From Valencia hispanica (taxonomy: Eukaryota > Chordata > Actinopteri > Cyprinodontiformes > Valenciidae), in contig OY747717.1 of NCBI GenBank assembly GCA_963556495.2, positions 2,645,501 to 2,709,500 of the forward strand: DNA of 64,000 nt, written 5' to 3'. Positions within the stretch are counted from its first letter, which is position 1. Every line of letters starts with the position of its first letter. Position numbers and translations under genes: made by a program. The notes under the pieces were generated by a model. It saw only the letters and a program-made list of their open reading frames with translations, ran no database searches and was not told where the DNA came from. Below, piece after piece: positions 62,300 through 64,000 of the stretch.

Positions 62300-63064
62300 T
62301 TACGGCGAATGAAGGCAGCCAATCAGCGCATCGAACAGCCAGTCAATCAAAGCAACACATCAATTTTTTCCTTCTCCGTGCATTAGTTGGGCTCTCTCTC
62401 AGAGTTTCTGCTCGCTCCTGCAGCCTCAGCAGCTGTGAGCTAGGTGGCCGCACACACACACACACATTTATCGCGCCCAGCCGAGGCAGCAGCGCCACAC
62501 GCACATGGGCTCCGTCCTGCGCACCGGGGGATCTCCAGCAGCCGCAGCCGAGAGGAGGGCGCTGCCAGCCGGCTCGGGAACAGCGCTCAGCCCGCCTGGA
62601 CTCTCCCACTGATACACACAGAGAGAGAGACACACACACACACAGTGAGAAACACGCAGAGAGGAGGTGATTCTTTTTTTTTTTTTATCTCGCTTTCCCG
62701 AGCTGTGCGCTTCGGCTGGAAAAGAAGAGCGACTGGTGGGGGAAAAACACGCGAAAACACTCCCCTCTTCTTTTTTTATTTCCTGTCAGTTTGTTTTGTT
62801 TCCTGCTGCCAAAAACCAGGAACCGGGACTGAAGTGAGCTGCAGCTCCGAGGATGAAGCAAAACTAGATCTGCGATCGTGGCTCTGAGCTTGTTTTACTG
62901 GATTTATTCCGCTGTGGAGGAAGGAAGGAAGAAAAAAACGACCCGGTGCGCACAGAACCCCTCTCCTCTTTCCCCCTGTCTCTCCATCTATCAATCTGTC
63001 CTGCTCTCGTCCTCTATCCGTCTCTGCTGTGTCCATGTTTGTAGGTCCGTGTGATTTTGCTAAA
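62300..63064 (+). promoter_or_regulatory. tcf4: tcf4 promoter and 5' leader region
   Basis: GC and CpG content rises here compared with the previous 60 kb. A CCAAT box lies at 62319-62323 in 'cagccaatcagcg', with a second CAAT-like motif ('gtcaatcaaag') near 62342. Downstream come a (CA)n at about 62450-62466, GC-rich text (62480-62600), another (CA)n at 62628-62644 and a pyrimidine-rich stretch up to the start codon. Transcription start sites cannot be placed from sequence alone. 'ccatgtttgtag' at 63033-63044 could be a splice acceptor, so the leader might be split. Confidence 0.55.
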
Positions 63065-63136
63065 ATGCATCATCAGCAGCGGATGGCAGCTTTGGGGACG
63101 GACAAGGAGCTGAGCGACCTGCTGGATTTCAGCGCG
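63065..63136 (+). CDS. tcf4: Transcription factor 4 (E-protein), first coding exon
   Basis: The exon encodes 24 residues, starting '[20 protein letters not shown]' and ending DFSA, and is followed directly by a consensus donor 'gtaagg' at 63137. This is the N-terminus of the long TCF4 isoforms, including the AD1-type activation helix ([10 protein letters not shown]) that E-proteins use to recruit coactivators. TCF4 is a class I bHLH factor that binds E-boxes as a dimer; the bHLH region would lie many exons downstream, outside the window. TCF12 starts with a different first few residues (a QQQRMAAIGTDK-type text), so tcf4 is preferred. The ATG has A at -3. In-frame codons upstream include ATG at 63035, giving an extra '[10 protein letters not shown]' if used, but I chose 63065 because vertebrate TCF4 begins there. 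Which teleost paralogue this is cannot be told. Confidence 0.92.
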
Positions 63137-64000
63137 GTAAGGAGACGCACCTTCTCCGGCTCTTCAGGCGAGCTGCACAGCGGCCGCTTTAACATTCCCT
63201 CATCTACTGATCCACGATTTATTCCAACTGTTTACACTTAAACTTCTGTTTTTAGAGTAACTTGCCGAAAAGAACTCTGTGTATATATTGTTTGAATTTG
63301 ATTTCTTGCCTGTGTGCGCGTGTGTGTGTGTGTGCGCGTGCGTGTGTGTGTGTGTGTGTGCGCGCAGACAATTGTGATGCTGCATCAGTAATTTTGTTGT
63401 CTTGTAGATGCCAAACAACGATTTGAAAATGTTCCCAACATCCATGGTAGTATATCTCATTTTAAGTCCTTTTCTTTCTCCTTGTTCATGTGTAGTCTGA
63501 TGATTTTATTCTGATTTCTGACCAGGAATTATAGCTTTTAGTTTAGTTTCTGCGCTCTGCAACACAGGCTAGAAATGCTCGATGCTGAATTTTGAACATG
63601 CATGACAAAAAAAATGTGAATTTGTTGCACCTTCTGCAGCGGGATGTTAGATCTCCAAACTTTATAGATTTATATATATATATTTATGTTTTCCTCTTTG
63701 TTTGTGATGAACAGCTTGTGTTTTGAACTTGACGGACAGGAAATAGTCCCCCAGCTCTCTGCCATGTTTGTTTTTTATTTTTCTTGGGCCTCTCCCCCTC
63801 TGGGAGCAACTTTTGTCAGGAGGAGGGAAAAGAGAAACTGAAACACCCTGAAATGCGATGCAGTTAGGAAGAAAAAAAACTCAGATTAAGGCTGTTATGA
63901 AACGCCTGGATGCATCATGTGTGCTGATGCTGCATGGAAAAGAGAAATCAGGAAAAGGCCAATTTGTGCGACTGAAGTGACTGCAAAGGGATGTTTTAAT
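63137..64000 (+). other. tcf4: tcf4 first coding intron (partial)
   Basis: The intron begins at the 'gtaagg' donor and runs past the right edge. It contains a TG/CG dinucleotide tract at about 63316-63364. The next coding exon of tcf4 (expected to start MFSPPV) is not present here. Confidence 0.8.
63316..63364. repeat. (TG)n/(CG)n microsatellite
   Basis: An alternating purine-pyrimidine tract, mostly TG with CG interruptions, lies inside the tcf4 intron. The minus-strand frame with 'HTHTHT' is its translation. Confidence 0.9.

Noticed and set aside
62444..62887. 147-residue frame in the tcf4 leader
   Set aside because: It begins with GTG and translates (CA)n and GC-rich leader DNA ('HTHTH', 'FFFFI'). 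There is no domain, and it lies in a probable 5' leader.
63407..63450. Possible small exon ('cttgtag' before, 'gtagta' after) in the tcf4 intron
   Set aside because: Its translation (MPNNDLKMFPTSM) does not match the expected second coding exon of tcf4, which starts MFSPPV, and the donor is weak.

Overview
This window looks like teleost fish DNA, probably from a spiny-rayed (acanthopterygian) fish. The evidence is one recognisable vertebrate exon, first-coding-exon-like tcf4, set in very repeat-rich AT-leaning DNA that carries fish-type Rex1-like, Rex3-like and L2-like LINEs, Tc1-like transposons and several hAT-like or PIF-like short elements. There is no sign of bacterial or viral gene organisation. 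A narrower placement (for example a killifish or livebearer) would be guesswork.

Only one host protein-coding segment is well supported: the first coding exon of tcf4 (E-protein bHLH factor, also ITF2/E2-2) at 63065-63136 on the plus strand. A CpG-rich promoter and 5' leader lie upstream (about 62300-63064) and the first intron runs off the right edge. About 62 kb to its left is intergenic DNA dominated by dead transposable elements.

Layout from left to right. 0-4 kb: dispersed unclassified repeats and a short Rex1-like 3' fragment. 4.3-5.6 kb: L2-like LINE fragment. 8.5-9.6 kb: two abutting TIR elements. 13 kb: a MITE with TTA target duplication. 15.2-18.3 kb: nearly full-length Rex1-like copy B (minus). 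19.8-21.0 kb: truncated Rex1-like copy D. 21.3-22.6 kb: other LINE remnants. 23.8-26.0 kb: Tc1-like remnant, short tandem duplication and a nested stack of hAT-like elements. 29.7-30.5 kb: non-autonomous TIR element. 31.1-31.5 kb: internally deleted Rex1-like copy C. 33.2-39.2 kb: a large L2-like LINE (minus) whose reverse transcriptase gene is split by a second L2-like LINE (plus, 35.0-37.0 kb). 40.6-41.6 kb: deleted Tc1-like element. 42.1-43.3 kb: old LINE with an inserted hAT-like MITE.

43.3-52.6 kb is the most unusual part: a large inverted repeat. Its two arms each carry fragments of an intron-containing SGNH-hydrolase-like gene. The left arm is interrupted by Rex1-like copy E, and the centre by a Rex3-like LINE with an 11-bp target duplication. 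A third copy of the arm terminus lies at 53.3-53.6 kb. From 53.7 to 61 kb there are further L2-like fragments, a Tc1-like element split by a LINE, and a degenerate TTAGCTT-rich tandem region.

All classifications come from reading motifs, TIRs and copy-to-copy comparison inside the window. No database search was possible, so family names (Rex1, Rex3, L2, Tc1, hAT, PIF) are best matches from general knowledge of fish elements. Boundaries of old repeats are approximate.
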